Program-made: the position numbers and the translations under genes
Assembly: GCF_001428405.1 (NCBI RefSeq)
Contig: NZ_LMSL01000010.1
Coordinates: 7,189-67,667, forward strand
Length of the DNA: 60,479 nt
Direction of reading: 5' to 3'
From: Frateuria sp. Soil773
GTDB lineage: Bacteria; Pseudomonadota; Gammaproteobacteria; Xanthomonadales; Rhodanobacteraceae
The notes under the pieces: generated by a model
Databases searched by the model: none
Told to the model about the DNA's origin: nothing
The model's input: the letters and a program-made list of their open reading frames with translations, nothing else
Part shown: piece after piece, positions 1-10,550 of the stretch
Numbering within the stretch: the stretch's first letter is position 1
Layout: the number at the start of each line of letters is the position of its first letter

Positions 1-141
1 CTTCGTATCGGAATGACGGTTTCGTTCCGGAGTCGCGGTTTCGCGCCGAGGCGACGCATGCGTGCCAAAGGCGGCAGCCCGGGGCGACGCCGCCCATGCT
101 TCCCTATACTTGCCCATTCGCCGCCCCGCCTGTGCCCAGCC

Positions 142-1410
142 ATGAATCCTCCCCGCCCTGCGCGCCGCAGCCTGCCGTGGCTGCTGGCCGCGCTGTCGAT
201 GATCGGACCGTTCTCGATCGACGCGGTGTTTCCCGCCTTTCCGCTGATCGGCGCGCGCTTCGCGGTGGACGACACGGCGTTGCAGCAGTTGATCAGCGTG
301 TACCTGCTCACCTATGCGGCGATGAGCCTGTTCCATGGCGCGATCTCCGACGCGGTCGGGCGCAAGCCGGTGATCGTCGCCGGCATGCTGGTGTACGCGC
401 TGGCCTCGGCCGGGGCGGCGATGTCCACGTCGTTCGGGATGTTGCTGGCTTGCCGCGGCCTGCAGGGCGTGTGCGCCGGCGCCGGCCTGGTGGTGGGGCG
501 CGCGGTGGTGCGCGACACGCTGGAGGGCGCGGCGGCGCAGCGGCTGATGTCGCGGGTGATGATGATCTTCGGGGTGGCTCCGGCGATCGCGCCGATGGTC
601 GGCGCGCAATTGCTGGGCATGCGGTCGTTCGGCCTGGGCGGCTGGCACGGCATCTTCTGGCTGCTGCTCGGCTTTACCGCGCTGCTCGCGCTGGCGCTGC
701 AACTGCTGCTGGAGGAAAGCCACCCGCCGGCGCAGCGCACGCGCTTCGCGCCGCGCACCCTGCTGGCGGGCTATGCGGCGTTCGGGCGCGACCGGCCGTT
801 CTGGCCGCTGCTGGTGTCCAGCTCGGTGAACTTCGCCGGGCTGTTCCTGTTCATCGCGTCGGCGCCGCGCATCGTGCGCGAGTTGCTGGGGTTGCCGGCA
901 CAGGGCTTTCCCTGGCTGTTCGTGCCGGTGGTGGCGGGCCTGGTCGGCGGCGCCTGGCTGTCGGGGCGGCTGGCCGGGAAGCGCGGGGTGATCTTCACGG
1001 TGAGCCTGGGCTACGCGCTGATGCTGCTGGCCTGCGCGCTGCACCTGCTGATGGCGCTGCTGTTCCCTGCGGCACGGCTGCCGTGGTCGATGCTGCCGCT
1101 GGCGCTGCAGGGCGTCGGCGTGCAGCTCGCGTTCCCCACCCTGACCCTGCTGCTGCTCGACCGCTTCCCGCACCAGCGCGGCGGCGCCTCGTCGGTGCAG
1201 GCGTTCGCCAGCCTGCTGCTCAATGCCGGCGTGGCGGGCGTGCTGTCGCCCCTGCTGTCCCGGACCATGCTGCCGCTGGCGCTCGGCGCCTCGGTGCTGA
1301 CGGTGGTCGGGGTGCTGTCGTGGCGCCGCTACCTGGACATGACGCGCACGCCGCGCGAGCCGCCGCCGCGCGATACGGAGCTGCAGGCGCAGATCGCCGA
1401 GCCGCGCTGA
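142..1410 (+). CDS. Bcr/CflA-family MFS drug efflux transporter
   Basis: This 422-residue protein is an inner-membrane major facilitator that probably exports drugs by proton antiport. It has about twelve hydrophobic segments. The stretch around residues 70-80 (ISDAVGRKPV) is the MFS motif A between helices 2 and 3, and the helix containing RGLQGVCAGAG is typical of the Bcr/CflA (DHA1) subfamily. The length fits the family. I chose the ATG at 142 because it gives the usual short N-terminus (MNPPRPARRSLPW) just before helix 1; the frame stays open upstream to base 13 but that extension is arginine-rich and unlike the family. A TATACT hexamer at 105-110 may be its -10 box. The substrate cannot be told from sequence. 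Confidence 0.88.
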   Translation: MNPPRPARRSLPWLLAALSMIGPFSIDAVFPAFPLIGARFAVDDTALQQLISVYLLTYAAMSLFHGAISDAVGRKPVIVAGMLVYALASAGAAMSTSFGMLLACRGLQGVCAGAGLVVGRAVVRDTLEGAAAQRLMSRVMMIFGVAPAIAPMVGAQLLGMRSFGLGGWHGIFWLLLGFTALLALALQLLLEESHPPAQRTRFAPRTLLAGYAAFGRDRPFWPLLVSSSVNFAGLFLFIASAPRIVRELLGLPAQGFPWLFVPVVAGLVGGAWLSGRLAGKRGVIFTVSLGYALMLLACALHLLMALLFPAARLPWSMLPLALQGVGVQLAFPTLTLLLLDRFPHQRGGASSVQAFASLLLNAGVAGVLSPLLSRTMLPLALGASVLTVVGVLSWRRYLDMTRTPREPPPRDTELQAQIAEPR

Positions 1411-1525
1411 GGCGCCGCCGGCCCGCGATGCGGCCGCGGGTGCCGGGTTGCCATGACTTCCGTCAGTCGGCGGGCGGCGTGCAAGTAATTACGCTGGGCG
1501 GCACATCGTTCCCCGTTGCGCCCCG

Positions 1526-3796
1526 ATGACCCCCACGCCCCGTTTCCGCCTTCCTGTCCGCAGGTTCCGTCGCCGCGCGCCGTGCGCGCTGCTTTTCGTC
1601 CTGGCGTCCGCGCCTGCATGGGCGCAGGTGACGATCGACGGCCGCATCGATCCGGCCGAGTGGCAGGGCGCGCAGCACATCACCGATTTCCGCAAGGTGC
1701 AGCCGCTGAACGGCACGCCCGGCAGCCTGCCGACCGAGGCCTGGGTGCTGTCGACCCCGCAGGGGCTGGCGGTCGCGGTGCGCAGCGTGCAGCCGCCCGG
1801 GGTGCCGCGCACGCACCAGCGCATCCGCCGCGACGAGACGGCCCAGCTGGACCGGGTCAACCTGATGGTCGATTTCGACGGTGACGGCCGCACCGGCTAC
1901 AACTTCATGGTCACCCTGAGCGACGACATCAATGACGCGGTGATTACCGGCGAGACGCAGTTCAACACCGACTGGGACGGCCACTGGCAGCACGCGGTCA
2001 GCGAGGATGCCCAGGGCTGGAGCGTGGAGATGCTGATCCCCTGGTACATCGCGCCGATGCGCGCGGGCAGGGACGGCACGCGCACGGTCGGCCTGTACCT
2101 CGACCGCGTCGTCGGCTCCACCGGCGAGCGCATGGCCTGGCCGGTGGCGAGCTTCTCCCGGCCGCGCTTCCTGTCCGACTTCGCGCAGGTGGCGCTGCCG
2201 GCGTACAGCCAGCCGCTGCTGGCGGTGACGCCCTACGTGGTCGGCACGCGCGACCAGGTGAACGGCAAGAGCCGGTTCGACGGCGGCGCCGACATCTTCT
2301 GGAAGCCGAACGGGCAGACCCAGCTCACCGCCACCATCAACCCGGACTTCGGCCAGGTCGAGAGCGACGACCTGGTGGTGAACTTCGGCGCGGAGGAGAC
2401 CTTCTTCACCGACAAGCGGCCGTTCTTCACCGAGAACCAGGGCATCTTCGATTTCAGCCTGCTGCTGGACAACACCCAGCTCATCTACACCCGCCGCGTC
2501 GGCGGGCTGGCGGACGACGGCAGGGGCTCCGGCGACGTGACCGGCGCGGTGAAGCTCAACGGCAGCGTCGGCGCGACCCAGTACGGCGTGCTGGCGGCCG
2601 AGGAAAGCGGCGACGCCGGGCGCACCTTCGGCGCGCTGCGGCTCAACCACGATTTCGGTACGCAATCGCTGGGCCTGCTGGCGACCCACGTGGACCGTCC
2701 CTTCCTGGACCGCAACGCCGACGTGCTGGGCTTCGACCATCGCTGGAAACCCAACGACAAGCTCACCGTGACCAGCAACGTGGTGGGCAGCCGGATCGAC
2801 CAGCGCGGCCATGCCGCCAACGGCACCGGCGCCACCACGGTGGTGGAGTACGAGATGGACGAGCGCTGGACCCAGCAGTGGCTGGGCATGCACTTCGACG
2901 ACAGGCTCGATCTCAACGACTTCGGCTACCAGCCGCGCAACAGCTTCAACTACGCGCACTGGGAAGTGCGCCGGCGCTACGCCAACCTGCCGGAGGATTC
3001 CCGCTACGCCTCGCACCAGTGGCGTTTCCGCGCCATCGGCATCGACAACGACCATGGCCTGAGGCTGGAGCGGCAGTTCCGGATGGTGCGCGACAGCCAG
3101 TTGCGCGACGGTGGCAGCGAGACCTGGCAGCTCAACCTCAACAGCCCCGCCTACGACGACCTGCTCACGCGCGGCCACGGCGCGCTGCGCATACCCGGCC
3201 GGCACAGCCTGTCGTGGGAGCGCAGCAGCCCGCGCAAGGGCGACTGGGCGTGGAAGTCGGAAGTCGAGCTGGTCGGCAGCGACCGCGTCGGTTCGCGCCG
3301 GGTCGGCTACGAGGCGATGTTCGAGCCCACGTATTTCTTCAGCGACGCGTTGAGCGCGTTCGGCGGCGTCACCTACCAGTGGCAGCCCGACTGGCTGATC
3401 TGGCAGCGCGACAACCTGATCGGCAGCTTCGACAGCCACTCGATCCTGCTCGACGCCGGCGTGAACTGGAACATCAGCAACCGCCAGGAGCTGCGCGTGA
3501 AGCTGCAGGCGCTGGGGCTGGACGCGCGCCTGCTGCAGGCCTACCGGGTAGGGAGCGACCGGCGCGCGGTGGCGGCAAGCGACCCGGTGGACGATTTCAG
3601 CGTGCGCAACCTCGGCTTCCAGATCCGCTACCGCTACGAGCTGGCGCCGCTGTCGGACCTCTACGTGGTCTACGGCCGCGGCGGCTACGCGCTCGATCCG
3701 CGCTACAGCGAGGCCGACAGCCAGTTCGGCCGCAGCTTCTCGCTGCGCGACAGCGAGCAGTTGCTGGTGAAGCTGGCCTACCGCTTCGAGATCTAG
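1526..3796 (+). CDS. DUF5916 / family-9 carbohydrate-binding-like outer membrane protein
   Basis: This 756-residue exported protein begins with a signal peptide that ends near ALLFVLASAPAWA (residues about 22-35). Residues about 36-210 look like the family-9 carbohydrate-binding fold, starting VTIDGRIDPAEW and containing the acidic segment DFDGDGRTGYNF. The remainder matches the DUF5916 C-terminal region, with alternating aromatic strands and a last strand LLVKLAYRFEI. That is consistent with a beta barrel in the outer membrane. The family is common in Bacteroidetes and Lysobacterales, and its function is not established. The gene stands alone, 115 bases after the transporter. I am sure of the family and not of its role. 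Confidence 0.8.
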   Translation: MTPTPRFRLPVRRFRRRAPCALLFVLASAPAWAQVTIDGRIDPAEWQGAQHITDFRKVQPLNGTPGSLPTEAWVLSTPQGLAVAVRSVQPPGVPRTHQRIRRDETAQLDRVNLMVDFDGDGRTGYNFMVTLSDDINDAVITGETQFNTDWDGHWQHAVSEDAQGWSVEMLIPWYIAPMRAGRDGTRTVGLYLDRVVGSTGERMAWPVASFSRPRFLSDFAQVALPAYSQPLLAVTPYVVGTRDQVNGKSRFDGGADIFWKPNGQTQLTATINPDFGQVESDDLVVNFGAEETFFTDKRPFFTENQGIFDFSLLLDNTQLIYTRRVGGLADDGRGSGDVTGAVKLNGSVGATQYGVLAAEESGDAGRTFGALRLNHDFGTQSLGLLATHVDRPFLDRNADVLGFDHRWKPNDKLTVTSNVVGSRIDQRGHAANGTGATTVVEYEMDERWTQQWLGMHFDDRLDLNDFGYQPRNSFNYAHWEVRRRYANLPEDSRYASHQWRFRAIGIDNDHGLRLERQFRMVRDSQLRDGGSETWQLNLNSPAYDDLLTRGHGALRIPGRHSLSWERSSPRKGDWAWKSEVELVGSDRVGSRRVGYEAMFEPTYFFSDALSAFGGVTYQWQPDWLIWQRDNLIGSFDSHSILLDAGVNWNISNRQELRVKLQALGLDARLLQAYRVGSDRRAVAASDPVDDFSVRNLGFQIRYRYELAPLSDLYVVYGRGGYALDPRYSEADSQFGRSFSLRDSEQLLVKLAYRFEI

Positions 3797-3813
3797 GGAA
3801 GGTCTGATTTTTG

Positions 3814-3929
3814 CCCGTCATCCCAGCGCAAGCCGGGATCCAGTGCCTCCAAGCCATTGAACGCAAAGGCGCTGGATGACCGGCCCTTCGGCTGTCGAAA
3901 AGCGCCTCCTGCCTGCGCAGGAATGACGG
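3814..3929. repeat. Dispersed palindromic repeat, copy A (short form)
   Basis: The 307-base gap between the DUF5916 gene and the cysteine-cluster gene holds a mosaic of inverted repeats. It starts with CGTCATCCCAGCGCAAGC, continues with GGGATCCAGTGCC and CTTCGGCTGTCGAAAAGCG, and ends with CAGGAATGACGG. The same modules recur near 21.9, 34.5, 57.2 and 59.5 kb. This copy lacks the outer GAGCCTGTTCGAA-type ends of the long copies. Nothing else in the gap looks coding. Confidence 0.75.
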
Positions 3930-4103
3930 ACAAAGGGCCGGTTATTCAGACCTGCCCTGGGCGCCTTTCCTTGCGTGGCGGCCGGTAGGATTCGTCGCGC
4001 GATGGCCCCGCCGGCCGGCTTCCGCCGCCCCCATTCCACGCCGCCGCGCCGCCGCCTAGAATCCGCCTGCCGCGCGCCAGGGGGTGCGCTTCGACCGATC
4101 GCC

Positions 4104-4490
4104 ATGGGGCATCCCTGCCTGAGTTGCGGCGCCTGCTGCGCCTATTTCCGCGTCGCCTTCCACTGGTCGGAGGCGGAAGCCTTCATGGGCGGCACGGTGC
4201 CGCCGGAGCTCACCGAGAAGCTGGACCCGCACCGGCTGGCGATGCGCGGCACGCAGGCCGCGCGGCCGCGCTGCATCGCCCTGCAGGGCACGGTGGGCGA
4301 GGCGGCCAGTTGCGGCATCTATGCGCAGCGGCCGTCGGTGTGCCGCGAAGTGGCGCCGGCCTGGGAGTTCGGCACGCCCAGCCCGCAGTGCGACAAGGCG
4401 CGGCTGGCGCACGGCCTGGCGGCGCTGACTCCGGAAGACTGGCTCGACCCGCCCGGGGCCGGGGTGCCGCCGCTGCCGCAGAGTGCCTGA
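4104..4490 (+). CDS. YkgJ-family cysteine cluster protein
   Basis: The 128-residue product begins MGHPCLSCGACCAYF, the N-terminal CxxCxxCC cluster of the YkgJ/UPF0153 family. It has further cysteines in CIALQG, CGIYAQRPSVCREV and CDKARLAHG. The family is thought to bind zinc or an iron-sulfur cluster through these cysteines; no reaction is established. The start at 4104 places the cysteine cluster at the N-terminus as in relatives. The frame is open further upstream, but that stretch is low-complexity and arginine-rich. A TAGAAT hexamer at 4056-4061 could be the -10 box. A shorter protein with a related cluster is encoded at 21323-21655. Confidence 0.85.
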   Translation: MGHPCLSCGACCAYFRVAFHWSEAEAFMGGTVPPELTEKLDPHRLAMRGTQAARPRCIALQGTVGEAASCGIYAQRPSVCREVAPAWEFGTPSPQCDKARLAHGLAALTPEDWLDPPGAGVPPLPQSA

Positions 4491-4499
4491 GCGCGGCGC

Positions 4500-5291
4500 T
4501 CAGGCGGCGCCGTCGAAGCGGTAGATGTCCATCGCCAGGATGCCGTGGTCGATGCCGGCCTCGATGCGTTGCGCGCGGGCGCCCGGCCCGGCCGCGCCCA
4601 GCGCGACGAACAGCGGCAGCAGGTGCTCGTCGGTGGGATGCGCGCGTTCGGCGAACGGCGCCTGCCGGCGGTAGTCGAGCAGGGCGCCGGTATCGCCGGC
4701 GGCGAGGCGCTGCTCGATCCAGCCGATGAACGGTTTCACGTAGGGCGCCTCGCGCCCGGCGCCGTAGCCGGCGCGCAGGTCGTGCAGGTTGTGGGTGATG
4801 CTGCCGGAGCCGACCACCAGCACGCCCTGCTCGCGCAGCGGCGCCAGCGCGCGGCCCAGTGCGAGGTGGTGCGCCGGGCCCTGCTGCGGCTGGATCGCCA
4901 TCGGCACCACCGGGATGTCGGCCTGCGGGTACAGCAGTCGCAACGCCACCCACATGCCGTGGTCGAGCCCCTGCGCCGGCGCCGGTTGCGCCGGCAGCCC
5001 GGCCGCGGCGAGCAGGGCCGCCGCCTCGGCCGCCAGCGCGGGCGCGCCGGGGGCGGGATAGCGGACCTCGTACAGCGGCGCCGGGAAGCCGAAGAAGTCG
5101 TGGATCGTCTCCGGTTGCGCGGCGCTGCCCAGTTGCGGCTGCGCGGTGAGCCAGTGCGCGCTGGCGACCACCACCGCGCGCGGGCGCGGCAGCGCGGCGG
5201 CCAGTCCGGCCAGCCGCTCGCCGACCGCGCCGGGTTGCAGGGCGGTCATCGGCGAGCCGTGGGAGACGTAGAGGCTGGGCAGGGCGGTCAT
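4500..5291 (-). CDS. ygiD: DODA-type extradiol aromatic ring-opening dioxygenase
   Basis: The 263-residue protein matches the YgiD/4,5-DOPA dioxygenase family of class III extradiol enzymes, which use a divalent metal to cleave catechol rings. Metal-ligand candidates are the histidine in LYVSHGSPM near residue 12, the histidine in VVASAHW near residue 45, and the histidines in GLDHGMW and in GSITHNLHD. The length matches E. coli YgiD (about 260). I chose the ATG at 5291 because it places the first histidine motif about ten residues in; an ATG eleven codons earlier adds a sequence not seen in relatives. The physiological substrate is unknown. The gene converges on the cysteine-cluster gene, with 9 bases between them. 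Confidence 0.85.
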   Translation of the reverse strand: MTALPSLYVSHGSPMTALQPGAVGERLAGLAAALPRPRAVVVASAHWLTAQPQLGSAAQPETIHDFFGFPAPLYEVRYPAPGAPALAAEAAALLAAAGLPAQPAPAQGLDHGMWVALRLLYPQADIPVVPMAIQPQQGPAHHLALGRALAPLREQGVLVVGSGSITHNLHDLRAGYGAGREAPYVKPFIGWIEQRLAAGDTGALLDYRRQAPFAERAHPTDEHLLPLFVALGAAGPGARAQRIEAGIDHGILAMDIYRFDGAA

Positions 5292-5390
5292 GCGGTGTGC
5301 TCGCGCGGGAATCGGTCCGGCCATGATGGGGACGGCGCCGCGCCTTTGCAGCCGCGCCGGCGCGAACGATGCGTTGCCGGCGCGGAACGC

Positions 5391-6998
5391 TCAGGCCGTG
5401 GGCAGGCCCAGCCCGAAGCGCAGCGGGTCGAGTCGCGCGCCGTAGTGCGCCGCCCGCGCGGTGTCGCGGCGCAGCGGCTGGCGCACCTGGCCGGCGCTGG
5501 GCGTGCGCACGCTGCGCATGGCGCGGTGGTAGTCCAGGCAGGCCGGATCGAACGGCAGGCCGCAGAACGCCAGCAGGGCGTGGATCTCGCCCTCCGGATC
5601 GGCGAGCAGGTCCTCGTAGCGCTGGATGCGTATGCGCTGCGGGGCGGTTGCCTGCCACACCGCCATCGCGCGCTCGTAGTCGCGGATGTAGGCGGCGATG
5701 TCGGTCAGCGTGCAGGCGAAGTGCGGCAGCCGGTAGAACTGCTGCTTGTAGCAGGACCAGCCGGCCTCCAGCGGATCGCGGCGCGCATCGACGATGCGCG
5801 CGCCGGGCAGCATCGCGCCCAGCAGGCCGCTGTAGAGCCAGTTCGCCGGCAGCTTGTCGGTGCTGCGCGGCCGCTGCGTGCGCCAGCGCGCGGTGCGTTC
5901 CAGGTAGCGCCGGCCGAGCCGCTGCCAGTCGCCGGCGCCGGCCGTGCGCGCCCATTGCGTGAACGGCTGGCCGCGCCGCCGCGATTCCTCGCCGATCACC
6001 TCGTCCATGTCGGGCAATTCGCTGGCGCCCTCGACCTGCGGATGCGCGGCGAGGATCTGCTCGAACAGGGTGGAGCCGGAACGGGGCAGGCCGACGATGA
6101 AGACCAGCTCGCGGCCGAGCTGCGGGTCGGGCGGTTCGGGCAGGCCGGCGCTGGCGGCCAGCACCGCATCGACGTGGGCGCGGAAGGCGTTGGCCTGCCA
6201 CGGCGCCAGCCTGCGCATGGCGGCATTGGCGTCGCCCAGCGCGGCGAAGGCTTCGTCGTAGCGGCCGTGGTCCTCGCATACCTTGCCCAGCGCGAAACCC
6301 ATCGCGATGCGGTCGGCGTCGGCCAGGCCGGGGCGGCGCAGGGCATCGGCCAGTCGCAGGCGGTCCTGTTCGGACAGCGGCCGGGTCTTCATGTTGGCCA
6401 GCCCGCGCCAGGCGTCGCCGCAGGCCGGGTGCAGCCGCAGCGCGCGGCGGTAGGCGTCGTCGGCCTCGTCGAACCGGCCCAGGTGCACCAGCGCGTCGCC
6501 GAGCAGGATCCAGGCCGGGATGAAGTCCGGCGCCAGGGCGGCGGCGCGCTGCAAGGCGTCCACCGCCGGCAGGGTATCGCCCTGCAATTGCAGGTTGCGG
6601 CCGATGTTGAACCACGGCATCGGCGCATCCGGCGCCGCCGCGCAGGCGCGCCGCCAACTGGCGAACGCCGCGTCCAGGTCGCCCCGGCCGTGCTGGGCGT
6701 TGCCCAGGTCGGTCAGCGTCGGCGCATCGTCCGGCCGCTGCGCCAGCGCGCGCTGCAGCAGCGCCAGCGCCTCCCCGTGGCGGCCGCTGCGCGCGCGCAG
6801 GATGCCGAGCAGGCGCAGCGCCTCGGGATGCTCCGGCGCCGCTTCCAGCACCTCGTCCAGCCATCGCTCCGCCTGCGCGGCGGCGCCGCCGCGGATCGCC
6901 CGCGCCGCCGCGTGCATCCGCTCCACCTCGGCGGGCGCCAGGCCGGCCATGCGCAGCGCGGCGTCGTCGGGATTCGAAGGCGTGGAGGTGGCGGACAT
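5391..6998 (-). CDS. TPR-repeat sulfotransferase (PAPS-dependent)
   Basis: The 535-residue protein joins two parts. Residues about 20-270 form tetratricopeptide repeats, seen as serial motifs such as [18 protein letters not shown] and [18 protein letters not shown]. Residues about 310-530 form a sulfotransferase domain. The 5'-phosphosulfate loop is [17 protein letters not shown], and the 3'-phosphate region includes [15 protein letters not shown]. Such proteins transfer sulfate from PAPS to an acceptor, probably protein or polysaccharide. The divergent neighbour cysD-cysNC makes PAPS, which supports this role. The start at 6998 gives a short acidic N-terminus. The frame continues 60 codons upstream but would run through the divergent promoter region. 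The acceptor is unknown. Confidence 0.86.
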   Translation of the reverse strand: MSATSTPSNPDDAALRMAGLAPAEVERMHAAARAIRGGAAAQAERWLDEVLEAAPEHPEALRLLGILRARSGRHGEALALLQRALAQRPDDAPTLTDLGNAQHGRGDLDAAFASWRRACAAAPDAPMPWFNIGRNLQLQGDTLPAVDALQRAAALAPDFIPAWILLGDALVHLGRFDEADDAYRRALRLHPACGDAWRGLANMKTRPLSEQDRLRLADALRRPGLADADRIAMGFALGKVCEDHGRYDEAFAALGDANAAMRRLAPWQANAFRAHVDAVLAASAGLPEPPDPQLGRELVFIVGLPRSGSTLFEQILAAHPQVEGASELPDMDEVIGEESRRRGQPFTQWARTAGAGDWQRLGRRYLERTARWRTQRPRSTDKLPANWLYSGLLGAMLPGARIVDARRDPLEAGWSCYKQQFYRLPHFACTLTDIAAYIRDYERAMAVWQATAPQRIRIQRYEDLLADPEGEIHALLAFCGLPFDPACLDYHRAMRSVRTPSAGQVRQPLRRDTARAAHYGARLDPLRFGLGLPTA

Positions 6999-7176
6999 GC
7001 GCGATCCCGCGGCAGGGTCAAGCGTCCGATGGTACGTCGGGTGCGCAGCCATATCGAGCGACGCGGTTCGCGGCACCGGCGATGGCGCTGCCCGGAGCGG
7101 TGCTGCCCGGAACGGCATGAGTCTGCTACGTTCTGCGCCTGCCGCGCCGCATGGCGCCGATCCGGACCCGACTCCC

Positions 7177-8079
7177 ATGCCCTCGCCGGCTCACCTCGAC
7201 GCCCTGGAAGCGGAAAGCATCCACATCCTGCGCGAGGTGCTGGCGTGCTTCCGCCGTCCGGTGCTGCTGTACTCGATCGGCAAGGACTCGCAGGTGCTGC
7301 TGCACCTGCTGCGCAAGGCCTGCTATCCGGCGCGCCTGCCGCTGCCCCTGCTGCACGTGGACACTACCTGGAAGTTCCGCGAGATGATCGCGTTCCGCGA
7401 CCGGCTCGCCGGCAGCGGCGAGTTCGAGCTGCTGGTGCACGTCAACGAGGACGGCGTGCGCCGGGGCATCTCGCCGCTGCGGCACGGCGCCGCCGTGCAC
7501 ACCGACGTGATGAAGACCCAGGCGCTGAAGCAGGCGCTGGACCTGCACGGCTTCGACGCGGCGATCGGCGGCGCGCGGCGCGACGAGGAAAAGTCGCGCG
7601 CGAAGGAGCGCGTGTTCTCGTTCCGCACCGCGCAGCACCACTGGGACCCGAAGCGGCAGCGGCCGGAACTGTGGCGCACCTGGAACACGCAATTGCAGCC
7701 GGGCGAGAGCGTGCGCGTGTTCCCGCTGTCGGACTGGACCGAGCTGGACGTGTGGCGCTACATCCGCCGCGAGCGGATCGAGGTGGTGCCGCTGTACTTC
7801 GCCCGCGAGCGGCCGGTGGTGCGCCGCGACGGCGCCTGGCTGATGGCCGACGACGAACGCTTCGCGCTGCGCGAGGGCGAGCGCATCGAATCGCGCCGCG
7901 TGCGCTTCCGCACGCTGGGCTGCTATCCGCTGACCGCGGCGATCGAGTCCGACGCGGACACGCTCGACGCCGTCATCGCGGAGATGCAGCGGTCGCGCAG
8001 CTCGGAGCGGCAGGGGCGGATCATCGATCACGACGGCGCCGGCTCGATGGAGCGCAAGAAGCAGGAAGGCTACTTCTGA
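7177..8079 (+). CDS. cysD: Sulfate adenylyltransferase subunit 2
   Basis: The 300-residue CysD is the catalytic adenylyltransferase subunit that makes APS from ATP and sulfate together with CysN. The N-terminus ([15 protein letters not shown]) and the PP-loop-type motif [14 protein letters not shown] match the family, as do [12 protein letters not shown] and the C-terminal end ERKKQEGYF. The start at 7177 aligns with the E. coli N-terminus; an ATG at 7117 would add 20 residues. Its TGA overlaps the next ATG (ATGA), so it is translationally coupled with cysNC. It is divergent from the sulfotransferase. In Xanthomonas the equivalent pair is known as raxP/raxQ. Confidence 0.95.
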   Translation: MPSPAHLDALEAESIHILREVLACFRRPVLLYSIGKDSQVLLHLLRKACYPARLPLPLLHVDTTWKFREMIAFRDRLAGSGEFELLVHVNEDGVRRGISPLRHGAAVHTDVMKTQALKQALDLHGFDAAIGGARRDEEKSRAKERVFSFRTAQHHWDPKRQRPELWRTWNTQLQPGESVRVFPLSDWTELDVWRYIRRERIEVVPLYFARERPVVRRDGAWLMADDERFALREGERIESRRVRFRTLGCYPLTAAIESDADTLDAVIAEMQRSRSSERQGRIIDHDGAGSMERKKQEGYF

Positions 8080-9905
8080 TGGAAACCGGCTTGCTGCGAT
8101 TCGTCACCTGCGGCAGCGTCGACGACGGCAAGAGCACCTTGCTCGGCCGCCTGCTGTACGACGCCGGCATGCTCGCCGACGACCAGCTCGATGCCTTGCG
8201 CCGCGACAGCCGCGGCCGCCACGGCGATGCGGCGCTCGATTTCGCGCTGGTCACCGACGGCCTGGACGCCGAGCGCCAGCAGGGCATCACCATCGACGTG
8301 GCGTGGCGCTATTTCCATACCGCGAAGCGCAGCTTCATCGTCGGCGACTGCCCCGGGCACGAGCAGTACACGCGCAACATGGCCACCGGCGCGTCGCAGG
8401 CGGCGCTGGCCGTGGTGCTGGTGGACGCGCGCAAGGGCCTGCTGGCGCAGACCCGCCGGCACACCTACATCTGCGCCCTGCTCGGCATCCGCCAGGTGGT
8501 GCTGGCGGTGAACAAGATGGACCTGGCGGGCTTCGATCCGGGCGCCTATGCGTCGGTCGTCGAGCCGTACCGCGCACTGGCCGCGTCGCTGGGCATCGCC
8601 GCGGTGCATGCGCTGCCGGTGGTCGCCGTCGACGGCGACAACATCGGCCAGCGCTCGGCGCGGATGCCCTGGTACGACGGCCCGTGCCTGCTCGAACTGC
8701 TCGAAACGGCGCCGACGCAGATCGCGCCGTCGGCGGATTTCCGCCTGCCGGTGCAATGGGTGAATCGTCCCACGCCGGATTTCCGCGGCTATGCGGGCAC
8801 CGTCTGCGGCGGCCAGGTCGCGCGCGGCGACGAGGTGCTGGTGCAGCCCGGCACGCAGCGCGCGCGGATCGCGCGCATCGTCACCGCAGACGGCGACCTC
8901 GAACACGCCACCGGTGGCCAGGCGGTGACGCTGTGCCTGGACCGCGAGCTGGACGTCAGCCGCGGCGACGTGATCAGCGCGGCGGCGCGGCCGGCGCCGG
9001 TGGCGGACCAGTTCGCCTGCCACCTGCTGTGGATGGGCGATGCGCCGATGCTGCCCAACCGCAGCTACACCTTCCGGCTCGGCACCTGCACGGCGAGCGC
9101 GCGCGTCACCACGATCAAGCACAAGGTCGATGTGCACACGCAGGCGCCGCTGGCGGCGCAGCGGCTGGAGCTGAACGAGGTCGGCTGCTGCACCGTCGAT
9201 CTCGACCGGCCGGTCGCGTTCGAGGCCTATGCGGACAACCGCACGCTCGGCGGCTTCATCCTGATCGACCGCCAGAGCCAGGCCACCGTGGCCTGCGGCA
9301 TGCTGGACTTCGCGCTGCACCGCGCCTCGAACATCCAATGGCAGCACACCGACGTCGACAAGGCGATGCGCGCGTCGGCGAAGGGCCAGCGGCCGCAGTG
9401 CCTGTGGTTCACCGGGCTGTCCGGCGCCGGCAAGTCGACCGTCGCCAACCTGGTCGAGCGGCGGCTGGCCGCGCTCGGCTATCACACCTACCTGCTCGAC
9501 GGCGACAACCTGCGCCACGGCCTCAACGTCGACCTCGGCTTCACCGCCGAGGCGCGCGTGGAGAACGTGCGCCGCGTGGCCGAGGTGGCGCACCTGATGG
9601 TCGATGCCGGCCTGATCGTGCTGGTCTGCGTGATCTCGCCGTTCCAGAGCGAGCGCGAGTTCGCCCGCGGCCGCTTCGGCGCGGACGAGTTCGTCGAGGT
9701 GTTCGTCGATACGCCGCTGGCCGAGTGCGAGCGGCGCGACAGCAAGGGCCTGTACCGCAAGGCGCGCGCCGGCGAGCTGCGCAACTTCACCGGCATCGAT
9801 TCGCCCTACGAGGTGCCGCCCGCGCCGGAGCTGCACCTGCGGACCGCCGGCCAGCGTCCCGAGCAACTGGCCGACCAGGTCATCGCGCGGCTGCGGCTCG
9901 GCTAG
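8079..9905 (+). CDS. cysNC: Bifunctional sulfate adenylyltransferase subunit 1 / APS kinase
   Basis: The 608-residue fusion has two enzymes. Residues 1 to about 420 are CysN, a translation-factor-like GTPase that drives APS synthesis; its P-loop is GSVDDGKST at 12-19, with [12 protein letters not shown] and NKMDLAG as further G motifs. Residues about 430-608 are CysC, the APS kinase that makes PAPS, with its P-loop GLSGAGKST near 446-454 and the motif [10 protein letters not shown]. Both active sites look intact. The ATG overlaps the cysD stop. The end overlaps the convergent amidase gene by four bases. Fusion of CysN to CysC, next to CysD, is common in Xanthomonas relatives. Confidence 0.96.
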   Translation: METGLLRFVTCGSVDDGKSTLLGRLLYDAGMLADDQLDALRRDSRGRHGDAALDFALVTDGLDAERQQGITIDVAWRYFHTAKRSFIVGDCPGHEQYTRNMATGASQAALAVVLVDARKGLLAQTRRHTYICALLGIRQVVLAVNKMDLAGFDPGAYASVVEPYRALAASLGIAAVHALPVVAVDGDNIGQRSARMPWYDGPCLLELLETAPTQIAPSADFRLPVQWVNRPTPDFRGYAGTVCGGQVARGDEVLVQPGTQRARIARIVTADGDLEHATGGQAVTLCLDRELDVSRGDVISAAARPAPVADQFACHLLWMGDAPMLPNRSYTFRLGTCTASARVTTIKHKVDVHTQAPLAAQRLELNEVGCCTVDLDRPVAFEAYADNRTLGGFILIDRQSQATVACGMLDFALHRASNIQWQHTDVDKAMRASAKGQRPQCLWFTGLSGAGKSTVANLVERRLAALGYHTYLLDGDNLRHGLNVDLGFTAEARVENVRRVAEVAHLMVDAGLIVLVCVISPFQSEREFARGRFGADEFVEVFVDTPLAECERRDSKGLYRKARAGELRNFTGIDSPYEVPPAPELHLRTAGQRPEQLADQVIARLRLG

Positions 9906-10474
9906 GCCGGGCGGCCGGCGCCGGCGTGCAGGCGCTCCAGCCCGCTGTCCGCCAGCACCTCGTCCCACGGGAACAGCGGGCCGGGGTCGAGCTTGCGCGG
10001 CACCTCGACCGACGGGTCGTCGCTGGCCGGCATGCGCGCGGTGTCCAGGTCCTCGTGGCCCGCGATGCTGCGAAGGTTGGGGAACTCGTCGCGCAGTTGC
10101 GCCAGCAGCCGGCGCAGGGCGGCGATCTGCGCCGGGGGGTAGGGCTCGGTCATGGTCTGGTGGCGCGAGTCCCACCAGTCGGGATAGCGGCCGAGGTTGA
10201 CCAGCTCGATGCCGATCGAATGCGGGTTGTGGCCGCGCACGTGGTGCGCGACGCGGGTGCCCGGCACGTAGCGGTAGGTAGTGCCGTCGCGGTCGACGTA
10301 GTAATGCCCGCTGTTGCCGGCGCCGCTGTCGTACAGGACTTTCTCGCCGTATTCGCGCGCGGTGGCGAGGTCGGGCAGCTCGGTGCAGTGGATCACCACC
10401 AGGTCCACCGCCTCCGGCGGGCGTTCCGGCAGCCGGTCGACGTAGGGCAGCGGCAGGTCGTGGATGGTCGGCAT
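9902..10474 (-). CDS. N-acetylmuramoyl-L-alanine amidase (AmpD-like)
   Basis: The 190-residue protein carries an amidase_2 domain that cleaves the lactyl-amide bond between N-acetylmuramic acid and L-alanine in peptidoglycan fragments. Zinc ligands fit the first histidine in VVIHCTELP near residue 29 and the histidine in SIAGHEDLD. The motifs [16 protein letters not shown] and HSIGIELVN are characteristic. I see no signal peptide, so it could act in the cytoplasm on recycled muropeptides, as AmpD does. It overlaps the cysNC stop by four bases and converges with it. It is divergent from the hydrolase gene at 10551. Confidence 0.88.
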   Translation of the reverse strand: MPTIHDLPLPYVDRLPERPPEAVDLVVIHCTELPDLATAREYGEKVLYDSGAGNSGHYYVDRDGTTYRYVPGTRVAHHVRGHNPHSIGIELVNLGRYPDWWDSRHQTMTEPYPPAQIAALRRLLAQLRDEFPNLRSIAGHEDLDTARMPASDDPSVEVPRKLDPGPLFPWDEVLADSGLERLHAGAGRPA

Positions 10475-10550
10475 GGCCGCAGTCTCGCATGCGCCCGGGG
10501 CCGGGCGGAACGCCGCCTGCTACGATGCGCGCCTGTTTTCGGCAGTTTCG

